15,412 bases of DNA. It comes from Phellopilus nigrolimitatus. Lineage: Eukaryota > Basidiomycota > Agaricomycetes > Hymenochaetales > Hymenochaetaceae. This document shows positions 1 to 10,308 of this stretch, one piece after another. The notes beneath the pieces were generated by a model, which was given only the letters and a program-made list of their open reading frames with translations, did not search any database and was not told the origin of the DNA. The stretch is taken from the NCBI GenBank assembly GCA_021029095.1, contig JAJOHG010000523.1:1-15412 (forward strand). Reading direction: 5' to 3'. The translations under genes and the position numbers were made by a program. The stretch's first letter is position 1; every line of letters starts with the position of its first letter.

Positions 1-1872
1 AATTAGCAGCAAACTTACTGGGCACACTTAACATCTGGATGCGTTAGCGCTGTCACAGTCCAGGATTGTCAATATTTCTTTCATTTAGAGATACGAATGG
101 CTTACATTCGTCCCCGAGCCCGTCATCATTCAGGTTATTTGTCAGCTCCAGGTCAGGCTCGCTTCGAGAACGGAGTGGCCGGTCGGGAACATCGAGGAAA
201 GCGTGTGAAGGATGGATTTCGTGAACTTGGCTAGAAAAAAAGACAAGTTCAAGTACAGAGGGACATCATGATTGGCGGTGACACGGACCTGTAGCATGCG
301 CGGCAGAGTACGAAGTTCTTGCACGATGCGCATTTGTAGCGCTGCGCTGTCAGAGAGGTGTTGCAGATCGTACACTCGCTTATGTTGTCTTGCTCTGCAT
401 TATCCGGACTACTCAGCATCCGCTAATATCGAGATCAAAAAGAGACGAGTCACGCACCGACGTCTTTCCACCCCGATGCGCTCCAAAGCTTCTCGAGGTA
501 CGCATGGCGGAAGTGGCCTTTCTGCCTCGGCGCCGTGCGCCGCAGCTGGCTCAGCGTGCGCTGGTCCTCCGGCGAGGCGGAGGTCGGTTCGTCGGGCGCT
601 GCGCCGCCCGCCAGCGCATGCAGCACGCCGGCCGTCTCAAAGCAGCCCGGGCAGCACGCCGTCGCCGCGCCGTCAGCGCCCGGCACAGCTGTACCCGCCG
701 TCGCCCGCGACCGTCGACGACGACGCGGACGACGCGGAGGGCGCGGAGGGTGCGGAGGGGAGCGTGGGCAGCGGGCGCGGGCGCGCGGGAAACGGCTTAC
801 CGTTCGTGTGTGCGCGCGGCGGGTACGCGAGCGGGTCGAACATCGACACGTCGACGACGTCGGCGCGCGCCTTGCCCTTTCCGTCCGCATAGCCGTTCGC
901 ATGCCCGTTCCCCGGCGCTCGCACGCGGGCGCGGCGTGCGCTCCCCGCACGTCGAGCACACGTAGCGGAATGCGTCGAGCAGGACGCCGCACGCGGAGCA
1001 GTCCGTGCATGCGGGCGGCACGAGCTGCCGGACCTCGGGTGGGGTGTCCGCGGTGCGTGGAAGAGGGTCGGAGGTCGACGAGGACGCGGATTGGCGATTC
1101 GACGACGAGGAGGGGGAGGGGTAGTCGGACGAGCCAGACTTGGACTGGGCCTGAGAGCAAGCCAGTGTAACTTCGGATCGCGCCAGTCCGCGACGCGGTG
1201 GCTGCCGTGCTCGCCGATGCTGACGTCGTCGTGAGCGGCTGACGCGGACGCGGCGGACGACGAGCTCCCGGAGGTGTATGTATAGTAATAGCGGCCGTTG
1301 TCCTGCTGAAGTGCGAGGTCGCCGTCAAACGGGCTCTGCGAATCGAGATCGTCGCCGCTCAGCGCGAGCGAGGAGCCATCGGAGACGACAGACTCGGGCG
1401 TCATGATGCCGTTGATAGTGCGCGACGTCTGGTCGCGCAGCCATTGTGTATTTCGCTCGATGGACTTGGAGGATTCGACAACTTCAGCCGCTCGAAAACT
1501 GCAGAAGGATCCGCGGGGTACCGCTCTTTTTTCTACATGTTAGAACAGAACAAAAACAAAGCAGAAAACGAAACAGAGATTTGGACACCAAGGACGTACC
1601 ATCGAACGCGCTTGCATGAGACTCAGACTCCAAGCCGTACAAGGTGTGGAAGTCCTGCATTGTCGACCCGCTCCCGCCGTTCATGACTGTCTTCGTTTTT
1701 TGCACGAGTAACCTGGTGTCCCTCGAGCTAACAGTGACGCTATCATCCTCCGGCTCGGTGTGCGCCGCCAATCGAACGAAAGAGACAGCGAAGAGCCGCT
1801 GCTATTGCGGTTCTTGTATTCGTCCAAGCTCACGAGCGACGAGGTGTCGGACAAACTTAGGCCGTCGTAGTC
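1..1872 (-). CDS. Multi-ZZ zinc-finger protein, partial, reading frame interrupted (possibly NBR1-like)
   Basis: This is a cysteine-rich protein with at least two ZZ-type zinc fingers and the start of a third. Exons on the minus strand are 1872-1600, 1532-801, 688-458, 394-289, 230-106 and 34-19, with GT-AG introns of 67, 112, 63, 58 and 71 nt whose phases fit; a sixth intron runs off the left edge. Finger 1 (about 1010-630) reads CTDCSACG, then RYVCSTCGE, then CCPGCFETAGVLHA. Finger 2 (about 370-200) reads CTICNTSL, then RYKCASCKNFVLCRACY, then EIHPSHAFL. The last exon, YVKCA, looks like the start of finger 3. The N-terminal part is Ser-rich (DYDGLSLSDTSSLVSLDEY). The frame breaks by one base near 1760, 1189 and 925. 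No start codon was found: the recognisable frame meets a stop just upstream of 1872, so a PB1 domain, if it existed, is missing or unreadable. Tandem ZZ fingers suggest NBR1-type selective autophagy receptors, but the diagnostic NBR1 domain would lie outside the window. The frame breaks may be decay or sequence error. Confidence 0.68.
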
Positions 1873-2099
1873 GACGCATGCGCAGCGTTATGCGCCTGCT
1901 TCCAAAGCTGCGTCCGGACATGATGGACTGTGCAGACGAGACGGGGAGATTGTTTCGAAACCTCAGGAGCTGGGTTGGACGAGAGCGTGGGAACGAGGGC
2001 GAGTGTCCGCCCGATATCGCGTAACAGGACGAAGCAGAACGTCGATCACAGTTTGCGGCTGTGTTACTACTAATTATTAAATTATAGTCTTTTTGTCGG

Positions 2100-2490
2100 A
2101 TGATCTCGGATTTGAGGCATTCACCACTCATCGGTGAATGGTGAACACCAGTCAAGTCCATTCACCGATCATTGCTCATTTATGAGGCTTTTTATTAGAC
2201 TTGAATAGATAGAATTTCACGGTTCATCGATGACTGGTGAACACTCAAGTCGAAGCACGACGTTCATTGATGATCACTGATGAACAATGAACCCAAGTCC
2301 CCATTCATTAATGATCACTAGTGATCACTAGTGAACGATGAAAACCAAGTGCCCATTCATCGACGATCACTAGTGATCACTAGTGATCATCGATGAATAG
2401 CTCTTAGACTTGGTTTTCACCAGTGATCACTAGTGATCACTAGTGATCATCGATGATCATCGATGATCATCACTATCTCAAGTCTAAGTC
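2100..2490. repeat. Palindromic degenerate tandem-repeat block
   Basis: This AT-rich block is built from a repeated unit of about 50 bp. Each unit starts with AAGTC or AAGTG, then CATTCAT, and ends in runs of the perfect palindrome GATCACTAGTGATC and the shorter palindrome CATCGATG. Units are visible from about 2247, 2295 and 2347. An inverted copy starts near 2405 (TAGACTTGGTTTTCACC), so about 2318-2440 forms a long imperfect inverted repeat centred near 2377. The short word AAGTC/GACTT recurs near 2152, 2199, 2246, 2295, 2408 and 2480. There are no coding features. It could be the end of a non-autonomous DNA transposon, a minisatellite, or a fold-back element; no target-site duplication was identified. 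It sits just upstream of the recognisable 5' end of the ZZ gene. Confidence 0.75.
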
Positions 2491-2599
2491 CACTATTTTG
2501 TCCAGTAACGACCGTCAAAGTAGGATGCCATACTTTTCTGTCTTTTTAACTTGCGCTTAAAGTACAAAAATTGTTCCAGAGCAGAAATATGTGGGTGGC

Positions 2600-3300
2600 T
2601 GTAATAAAAAATTATGGATGGACGCGACCTTTGCGAGCATACTTGCGGTTTCGACGTACTCTCGCAGATCCCACCAAGGATGAAGTGGAGGAAATGGCAC
2701 AAGAGATGAGGACCAAAAAGTCTCTTGAAGACGTTACCAGCGCCGAGATAGAGGATGCCTTTATAACCGGTTCTTTGGTGAGCTTTTGACAATTGTCGGA
2801 ACGTAAATTGAGTTACGGAAATATAGAAAATCTGCGCGCGAGGAATGCAGTGTGTTTATTACGACGAGGCTTTCCAGCGGGATTTGATCAAAAATTTTGG
2901 AAATTGGACTCGAAAGCGGAAGTCGGAAAACAAAGTGAAAGACCAGTCTATGGAGAGGGTGGTACACGAAAACTCGAGTATGGTCGAAAAAGAACGGTCG
3001 AGACTGGTGTGGACTTACGAACTCGAAACGACGAAGGATCGATGACTCGGAGTCAGAACCTGGTGCTAGTGAAGATAGTGAGGTTATGAACATTGATAAT
3101 CTTAGCGAGATAAGGGAATAATTTGAGTTGTACACAATTTGATCGTTTAGGACGTGTATATAGGACAGCAGTACAACTAGTTGCAATGTGTGATACTCTG
3201 GATGAATGTCAGTGACAATGTTTGGCAGAATTCATGACCGCCAGACCAGAAAGCCGCCACATATTTGCCGATTTGAGACAAACTTCCAAATCAAGCTAAT
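2600..3300 (+). other. Remnants of coding sequence, unrecognised
   Basis: Several plus-strand pieces have protein-like composition but do not join into one frame. One piece (about 2640-2777) contains DPTKDEVEEMAQEM and may splice at a GTGAGC donor (2778) to an AG near 2826. That would continue in phase into a lysine-rich segment (about 2827-3043) that begins KICARGMQCVYYDEAFQ. A different frame holds NSKRRRIDDSESEPGASED and ends at a TAA near 3120. A third frame (about 3130-3297) reads FDRLGRVYRTAVQLVAMCD, passes an in-frame TGA, and continues QCLAEFMTARPESRHIFADL. I do not recognise a family. The frame changes and the stop suggest an old, broken gene or transposon-derived ORF lying between the palindromic block and the CLASP promoter. 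It may also be chance. Confidence 0.3.
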
Positions 3301-3393
3301 GTTGCCATGCTTAGAAATAGAACGACCGAACAGACGCGTCGATGTCATCGTCAAGCTGCTCTTGAAAACAGAAAACTTCGGCTTTCGTCATCC

Positions 3394-6300
3394 ATGGAAC
3401 AGAACGACCTTGATAGACTTGTAACCCAGTGTAAAGTGAATGGTACGCCTAGTGACGCGTTCTCCAGACTCGCCCTCACTTCGGGAGCAATTGTCTAGAT
3501 GTAGATGCGAAGGTCGACGCGGTCTCCAAGTTGCAACAGGCATTCGAAGCAGGAGTGGAGGTGAGAGACAAGTGGAAATATGGGATGCATGTTGATTTAC
3601 ATGTACTACTCTATAGTTGACCGAAACCGAAGGACTCATCGACGCGCTGAAGACGTGTCTACGCGCATCCAACCAGCATTTGACTACGGCCACGCTCGCT
3701 GCACTTCCACCCTTTTTCCCTTTACTTACGACTGGAAAACGCGATATTACGAATGCTACTGTTGATGCCTCTTCTCTTCGTCACGTCCTGACCGCGTTTC
3801 TTCCTGCTGGCGGTCTCATTGAACGACTCGGGGACAATCGCGAGAAGTCACGCGAGAAGGCGCGTGAGTCGATGGTTGTGTTAGGTGGCCTGGCACTGCG
3901 GTGTGGGACATCTTCGCTACACACGTCGGTCAGAGGAAGAGATACTGGGAAAGGCTCTGAGACGCCCTTAATGATCTGGGAGCGCTTCATGCGTGAGAAT
4001 GGCCTTCAGAGCAAAGTGTGGAGGGTTCGCGAGCAGGTGAAGAAACTTTGATTTTGCCGCGCATCGTACTCCATTCTGACAGCATTTTACCAGGCCTTGC
4101 TCACGCTCGTCAACGTTCGCCGCCATCATCCGATGCTCCCTCTTAAACCGTACCTTCCTCACCTCGTTGAACTTCTTGAAGACACAGACGGCACCGTACG
4201 CGAATGCGCGCGTCAATCAATTGTCGAGCTTTTTACTGGACCGACAGTCACTGACGGCGCTCGCGCAGATCTAAAAAAGGAAATGTCAAGAAAGAACGTG
4301 CGCAAGACAATCGTCGACTCGGTTCTGCAAAAGCTCATGTCAGGCGGGCCTGGTTCGGGTTCGGGGTTAGGCAGCGCTGGGCACAGTGAAGCCGGTTCAG
4401 AAAACGGAGAGGCACCGTCAAAAAAGGATTATATTCCTCCAAGTTTGAGGCTTGCTGGAAGACAACCGACAACTTCGTCAATACAGACCACGCTGAGCAG
4501 ATCAATCAGTACTTCGACAAGTTTGGGGGACACAAACAGTCGACCAGGAAGTCGTCTTGGAGGTGAAGCACCTATCACGCCAACAACAGAATCTGGTGAA
4601 GTGGCTTCTGTATATGTGAGTGCATGCTTGACATTACTGGGATTCTCTATTGTATCGACTGAACCCCGTTAGATTGCATCTGTCAGAGATCTTGAAAACG
4701 AGTTTGGGCAAATGCTCAAGTACTTCGACGTTCGTTATCCTTTGTTTTATTTTCCTTTTTATGAATTGATTTTGAATATAATCGACAGGGGAGGGAGACA
4801 GAGCATAACTGGGCTGCCCGTGAACGATCTATTACTCGAATTAGGGGCATGCTTAAGGGTGACGCACATGTTCGCTTTGCTGACACATTCTTGGCTGGCT
4901 TGAAAGGTGGGATTATAGATGCATCATTCAAAACAGTATGTTAAGTGCTTGCCGGAGTTCTGCTCGATATTCTGACTGCCATCTAGCTTGTCAGTCTCAG
5001 AACAACTGTTTCTGTCAACACGTGCCATTTTTATTCCGAATTGGCGATTGCACTTGGACCAGTTATTGACAGTCTATGCGAGGCCATGCTGTCACGTTTA
5101 ATAAGCATGTCCTCACTCACGAAGAAAATTGTTGCTACGCTAACTCAGCAAGTCGTCGACACTATCATTACCAATACTTCGCCGCAGCCGAAAATGTATC
5201 TGAATCTTCTATGGCACGCTTTACAGGACAAGAACGTTTCTACTCGCCAGTACTGTATTGATCACATCAAAGTGTTTCTAGATGTGTATGGTCAGCGGAC
5301 AAAAGGTACTGTGGAGGCGACCGGCTCCCTCGAGCTACTGGAGAAGAGCATTAAAAAGGCACTCGGAGATCATAATCCTGGGGTTCGTGAAAGCGCACGT
5401 TCTACTTTCTGGCTTTTTGAAGGCATCTGGAAGGAAAGAGGTTCTGTAATTATGGACGCTCTGGACGGGACCGCTAAGAAACAGCTGGAAAAGGCTTGTC
5501 CAGACCCAGGGAAGACTGCCGCACCAGCTACTCCCAAAGCGAAGAAGAGTAGTGTCGCTGCTGCCATCGCTGCAAGTCGCGCCAAAGCGAAGGCAATCGC
5601 CACTGCCCCTCCAACGTTGAGGCACCAAGCAACGTCAACCTCGCAAATTCTTCAAGCATCTACTACATCCCCCACCCAACGACCACCTTCCCGGTCATCT
5701 ATATCCACCTCGCCAAAAGGTGGTTTATCTACTATGCGCAGATCTCCTTCTTTTTCTCGCCCGTCGTCTCCGGCATCGCCGCCTGCTCGTAGGATAGCAT
5801 CTTTCTCTCCTACATCAAGCTATTCGGCCGTTTCACCGTCTCTTCAAGTGCATAGCCGGATGCATTCAATAGAGTCTCCGCCGTCCCCTACAGCTACGCA
5901 TAGAAGATTTGCTTCCCACCAGATTAACCCTTCGTCGTCGCCTCCCGACATACGACATACGGGAGAAGAGACATATGTGCCTACATCGAATCGGGAGAGT
6001 TCCGACGCCGCCGTCACGATTTCGTTGCCGCCGTCACCTCCCCGGCACGACAAAGGGAGGATGTCTTCTCCAACCCGTATACCCTCGCCGACTCGAAGAC
6101 CAGATATTCGCTCTTCTCTCATTTCGTTGAGCACTCAAGAAGCATTTTTCCTGCAAAAGCATGGCACGGATGACTCATTGTTACTGGCTCAGACAATACC
6201 GCTACCCGACGACAGTGAATCCGAAGATGACTCGCATATGCTTTCGTTCTCGGCACCTTATGAAAAGTACCATCGGTCACTGCCGAAGACGAACACTTCG

Positions 6301-7830
6301 AGCTTTTCAGCTAGCTCACCACCGTCGAATGCACCAGAGCCTATAATTGAAGATGCCCTGCGCGCAAGAGCGGAGCAAGCAGAGAGCGCTGCTGAGCGTT
6401 TGCTGGAACTCGTTGAACCAGATGACGATACAACTATTTCCCCCATTCCTCCTTCGCTTTTGCCCTCAAATGGCGCGACCCAGAAGCCCCCAAAGTCTTC
6501 CACGGTCCTGAAGTCAAGGACTAATGAAATACTTCCGACCACGCCTGTCAACAAGAAATCATCTATACTTCGTCAGGCGGCGCTTTTCAAGGACAGCCCT
6601 GCCTACAAGGGCTCTTCTCTTCTAGATGTATTGCGAGAGCGAAAGCATGAAACTGGATGGTGGCTAAAGCGCTTATCGCGTAAGCTTTGCTTCTTTGTTT
6701 TCAAGTATCTGTTAACGTAGGTCGTAGTCATTGACAAGGGCAGTCCTCTGAGGGACACTGATCACGCCACTCAGCTCACGGAGCTGAGATATATCATTTC
6801 TTCTATGGAGGCTGGAACAGCAGATATAGGCATTTTGAAGAAGCTTGCACTTTTGTCCCTGAACAATCCCGTTAATGATGATCTGTCGGAATTGGACACC
6901 TCTTTCTCATTTCCCAGCAGTCCTTCGCCTTTGGTTGGAAGGTTCTCCAAGATTGGTGCGGAAAAGACGCTTTGGGATAAAGAAAAGATCTTCGATCGAA
7001 TGTTTGATGCTTTGATGAAGTTCCTCACCATCGAAAAGGTTTATTCCTACTTTTTATTATCAAGCGTGACCTGACACGTTATTTTCAGAGTGAAGAGGAA
7101 ATTGAATACGGCCTTATTGCTCTTTGGGAGATTCTTGACAATCAGGCTTCTCTTGCTGAAGGGCGAGAGGCCGATGTTTTCACACATTTGTTGCAGATCA
7201 GATTTTGCAATAAAACTAACGTTCGTATTACTGTTGCGCATACTTCTTTTAGTACAAATTAATGTTCATTCATACAGGTGCTGGAGGCTTCGAATACCAT
7301 TCGAGACGCCCTTGTTTCCCGTACCGAGCCAGTCTATGGGCTCACCACACTACATGCCAGCCTCCGTTCTTTCCTTGTTGAATCTTTACCCGAGACTGGG
7401 ACGCAAGACGCTAAATCAGCCTCCTACGCGTTTGGCTTGATTGCCTTCGGAAAGTTCGTTCTGCGTTTGCCTGCAGAAATATTGGAAGAAGAGCTTCCAA
7501 GGCTAAAAGCCACCCTGACGACGGTGAGTAGCCTGAACTATCTGTCGTACTGCAGCATTAACTCGTCCTCAGGCATTGAGTGACCCTTCTTCGCTTGTCG
7601 TACGCGAGTCTGCGGCAACATGTATCATTGCTTCACAGCTCGTCCTGCGCGACGAAACGCACCTCTTCACCCTTCTTGACGGCTTGTCGGATGAAAAGAA
7701 GAACCTCCTTACATATCTATTCGACAAGCACGGTGCAAGGGGAAGCAAGGAGGCGGGTGCCGCCGAAAGACTTGAGAAGGAAATGCGCAGGCTGGATGGG
7801 AGAACGAATACGCCTCCTCGTCCGAAGTGA
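3394..7830 (+). CDS. CLASP/Stu1-family microtubule plus-end protein (TOG-domain)
   Basis: CLASPs bind tubulin and microtubule plus ends, stabilise spindle and interphase microtubules, and promote rescue. The eleven exons are 3394-3442, 3499-3560, 3617-4036, 4094-4615, 4673-4729, 4789-4935, 4987-6679, 6728-7038, 7089-7220, 7278-7523 and 7573-7830. Every GT-AG junction keeps phase, giving 3897 nt and about 1298 aa. Residues about 37-240 are a HEAT-like TOG region. Residues about 350-600 are the CLASP N-terminal (TOG2) domain, with [37 protein letters not shown] and [19 protein letters not shown]. Residues about 600-960 are a Ser/Pro/Arg-rich linker carrying TRIP (782-785) and SPIP (904-907), which match the EB1-binding [ST]xIP pattern. 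Residues about 985-1298 are a C-terminal TOG domain. The start is the first ATG in phase with the conserved exons ([10 protein letters not shown]). No frame defects were seen. The downstream 240 bp hold no gene. Confidence 0.93.
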
Positions 7831-8073
7831 TGGTTCGTTGGTGCCTGTAGCTTGTGTGATCACTAACAGTCATTGTGTATGCCATTGTGTATACCATCTT
7901 CCCTCTATATATATTTCTAACGTCGTATGCGTACGCTAATCTGACAGGGTAGCTAGTCTGGAATAACATGTTCAAGTACGTGTATAGTCGACAATCATTC
8001 TTGTAATTGAAGAAAACTCGATTCGCCTGGATGACTGACAAGTTCGAAGCGGAAAGGCATAACAAGGGTTTGT

Positions 8074-8860
8074 CTATAGCAGGACTCTGACTGTCACAAA
8101 GTAATACAACACCCCTGTCGCAATTCCAGCGAACTCCGCTACACCCCCGTTTCGTTTGTCCTGTCAGAGAAAAAACTTGAGAGTGCAGGAATGAAAAAGA
8201 TGCCTCCGCTTACAGGCCTATTATGACAGTAGCTTTGTCCCTATGAGACAAGCGGACCAGGCATGTCATTAGATCTCTTGTCGAAGTATTCTCTACACGT
8301 ATTTTGCTAGATCGGAAGAAATTCCATTTGCAAGAACGAGTGTCCACTGCCCTCATCAAGCCTCCGTTAGGCACATACATCCAAGAAAGGAGAATTGCCA
8401 ATGATTTTGATGACTGGATGCGTCGTAATACGAAGAAAAGTCATGACACGAATAAGCTCGGAAGTTTGAGCTCCGAGAAGCTTGACATTATCAGTGTCTA
8501 ACTAGAAACAAATGAAAGAAAGAGGTGAGGCGATTTTAAAAACAGTGCAATGTGAAAAGAGACAACTGGCGGCCGGGACTCCAAAGAACTCATTCGATAA
8601 GAAGTTATATCGCCATTCGTCTACAACAGCTCCCGAGGAGCAAAATCAGAGTTCATTTAATATAGGTGGTAGACACGAAGACACGATAACATACCCTTCC
8701 TTAACAGCATACTGCCATGCAGCACAAACAACGACGTTTATGATCACAATATCAGAAACGATAAAGACAGGACGTAAGCCGCCACATCCACCCAAAGAAG
8801 CGATTGACAGAGCGCAGGCAGAGTGGTGCATAGCACACCGCATCCAACACTTTCAGTGAG
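8074..8860 (-). pseudogene. Decayed rhomboid protease paralogue
   Basis: Read on the minus strand, this stretch parallels the intact rhomboid gene at 10309-11634. A first membrane helix (about 8780-8695) ends in CAAWQYAVKEG against LAWQYAADQA in the intact copy, and both are followed by a GTATGT donor. Next comes CLFSHC (about 8550), matching CTFSHS. Then PVIKIIGNSPF (about 8420-8385) matches PIINLLGNSAF. The last exon, 8160-8074, is 87 nt and phase 0 like that of the intact gene. It aligns ungapped with 9 of 28 residues identical, including GV.YYF. The catalytic His of GHVGG is Glu here. The GxSG serine segment is not found, and the interval where it should be is too short. Stops and frame changes separate the pieces, so this is almost certainly a pseudogene. 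The N-terminal limit is unclear. Confidence 0.6.
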
Positions 8861-10308
8861 AAGAATCTGCGTCTTAATATTCTTCTTGTAAAATTCATTG
8901 CAGCGTTTTCTTTTTTTCTTTTTTTTTTTTTTCTGGGGGGGGGCGGCAGCTGGCAAAATGAAAGGTGGCTGGTATGACACCACAATGGCGGAAGATTTTT
9001 GAAAAGCAACATTATTGAGGACTCTCAAAAAGCGGGTTATACTCACCTCCCTGTAGAAAGTATTCGTTGAGAAGAAGCTTGAGCAATTCAAAGACAGAAC
9101 CTTCATACGTGCAGACAAAGTCTGGAAGTCAGCCCTGAATCCCAGGCGCGAAATGGCTGGCGGGCCAGTAGGGAGGACTTAGCACATCCAAAGTCTCTTG
9201 CAATCAAGAGATTTGGGGCTAGAATGGTGATCTTTGGTGTTGCTTTTGTAGAGCATGAGAATGGCTGCCGTCCAAACGATTACGATGCCACCAGGCAGCT
9301 TGCCGAATCGCAAGAAGTGGACCCACATTGTAACAGCGCAATATTACAATTGGAACCAAGTATTTGCCTCGTGGACCTCTAGAATATGTGTCTTTTCTGC
9401 GGACAATCTGCAAAGCAATGTGACTATTGTTGTTTGCAGTTGAAAATGATGGTCGTCGGACTTGAACGATCGTTAATGCCTGAAAAGAATCTTATGAATG
9501 ACGTGAGCCTGAACAGATGCCATGTATGTTCGACAGCACGTCCTCTAATAACACGTCTCACGGCATGAATTGGAGAAACTAGGAGACCTTTTTCTCCTTA
9601 GACAAGAGATGGAAGGAGCTAATGCTCCGACTCGAATGAACCACGCTATCTCTTTCTGAGTATGATGTACACCACCGTGTGGCTATTGAATGAACTGCCG
9701 GTATAGTCAGCGAAGATCTGCTCCGACTTTGACGATGCCCAGACGCCCAGACTCGTCCGGCACAGCAAGAACAAAAGCTACCCACAATTGTCCTTAGAAT
9801 AGCATCCACTAAAAACGCTGTAATGAACGCATCGAACGAGCCAGGCTCGAGAGACGTCGTGCGCGCAAATATAAGTGCCGATGAACGGGAGTAAGCCTTA
9901 GGACTAGTACTAGATGTTCTTCAAGACGAGTAGCGGCAGTATTCATTTCGAGCCGCAGATGATCATCGAGGAAGAAGAGCGGAGCGGATAAGCGAGGCAG
10001 CGTTGCTGGGTTCAGGATCAAAAAGCACAGAAGAGAGAAGAGGTACGAAAGAGACAATCGATCCGAGCCTCGCAGGAGCGAGAGTTAATAAAAGTGACTC
10101 GAACAAAAGACGAACAATAAAGCCCGAGTCAGATCTCGAGAAGGCGCGCTGGGAACAGGCTTCGTCGGAAGAAGTCCTCGCGATCTTTTCTCAGGTGGAT
10201 AAGAAGCCGAACTTTGAATCTTGGGGTTATGGTCTCGACTCACGGTCTTTTCGCTTCGTAACTTCCAAACTTACTGTGCACAAGAGCGTCTATCTTCCGT
10301 AAGTACAG
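8861..10308. other. Gene-poor stretch with uncertain coding fragments
   Basis: No confident gene is seen here. On the minus strand, about 9330-9240 reads HFLRFGKLPGGIVIVWTAA, a possible membrane helix resembling the LPG-led first helix of the rhomboid. Also on the minus strand, about 9122-9048 could be an exon (TYEGSVFELLKLLLNEYFLQ) flanked by a CTGAC-CCAG acceptor and a GTGAGT donor. On the plus strand, 10003-10302 is open and partly protein-like (DLEKARWEQASSEEVLAIF), but has no recognisable family and lies just past the stop codon of the convergent rhomboid gene. The frame upstream of that ORF contains TAA and TAG. The fragments may be further rhomboid debris or noncoding. Confidence 0.3.
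8905..8944. repeat. Homopolymer tract, T-rich then G-run
   Basis: A T-rich run with a few interrupting C residues is followed, after TTCT, by an uninterrupted run of about nine G. It lies just upstream of the recognisable part of the rhomboid pseudogene. It is a simple-sequence tract, prone to length error, with no evident function. Confidence 0.8.

Noticed and set aside
272..1170. Overlapping plus-strand frames across 272-1170
   Set aside because: These are antisense shadows of the ZZ gene, low in complexity and Arg/Ala-rich, with no motifs or splice logic.
450..1328. Long minus-strand frame of about 290 codons rich in Arg, Pro and Thr
   Set aside because: Only its downstream end (about 688-458) is a real exon of the ZZ gene. 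The Arg/Pro-rich remainder is an out-of-frame reading of GC-rich coding DNA.
2300..2460. Palindromic repeats considered as a CRISPR array
   Set aside because: The units touch one another and are themselves palindromic, with no unique spacers, and the context is a eukaryotic nuclear genome.
6680..6720. 41-nt intron ending at the first GTAG (6720) in CLASP
   Set aside because: That acceptor leads straight to a stop. The next AG at 6727 restores phase (giving RLSLIDKG), so the 48-nt intron is used.
8304..8859. Plus-strand frames at 8304-8501 and 8512-8859 with protein-like composition
   Set aside because: They lie antisense to the rhomboid pseudogene, whose minus-strand markers (WQYA, FSH, IIGNSPF, GV.YYF) occur in the family order, so the minus strand explains the composition better.
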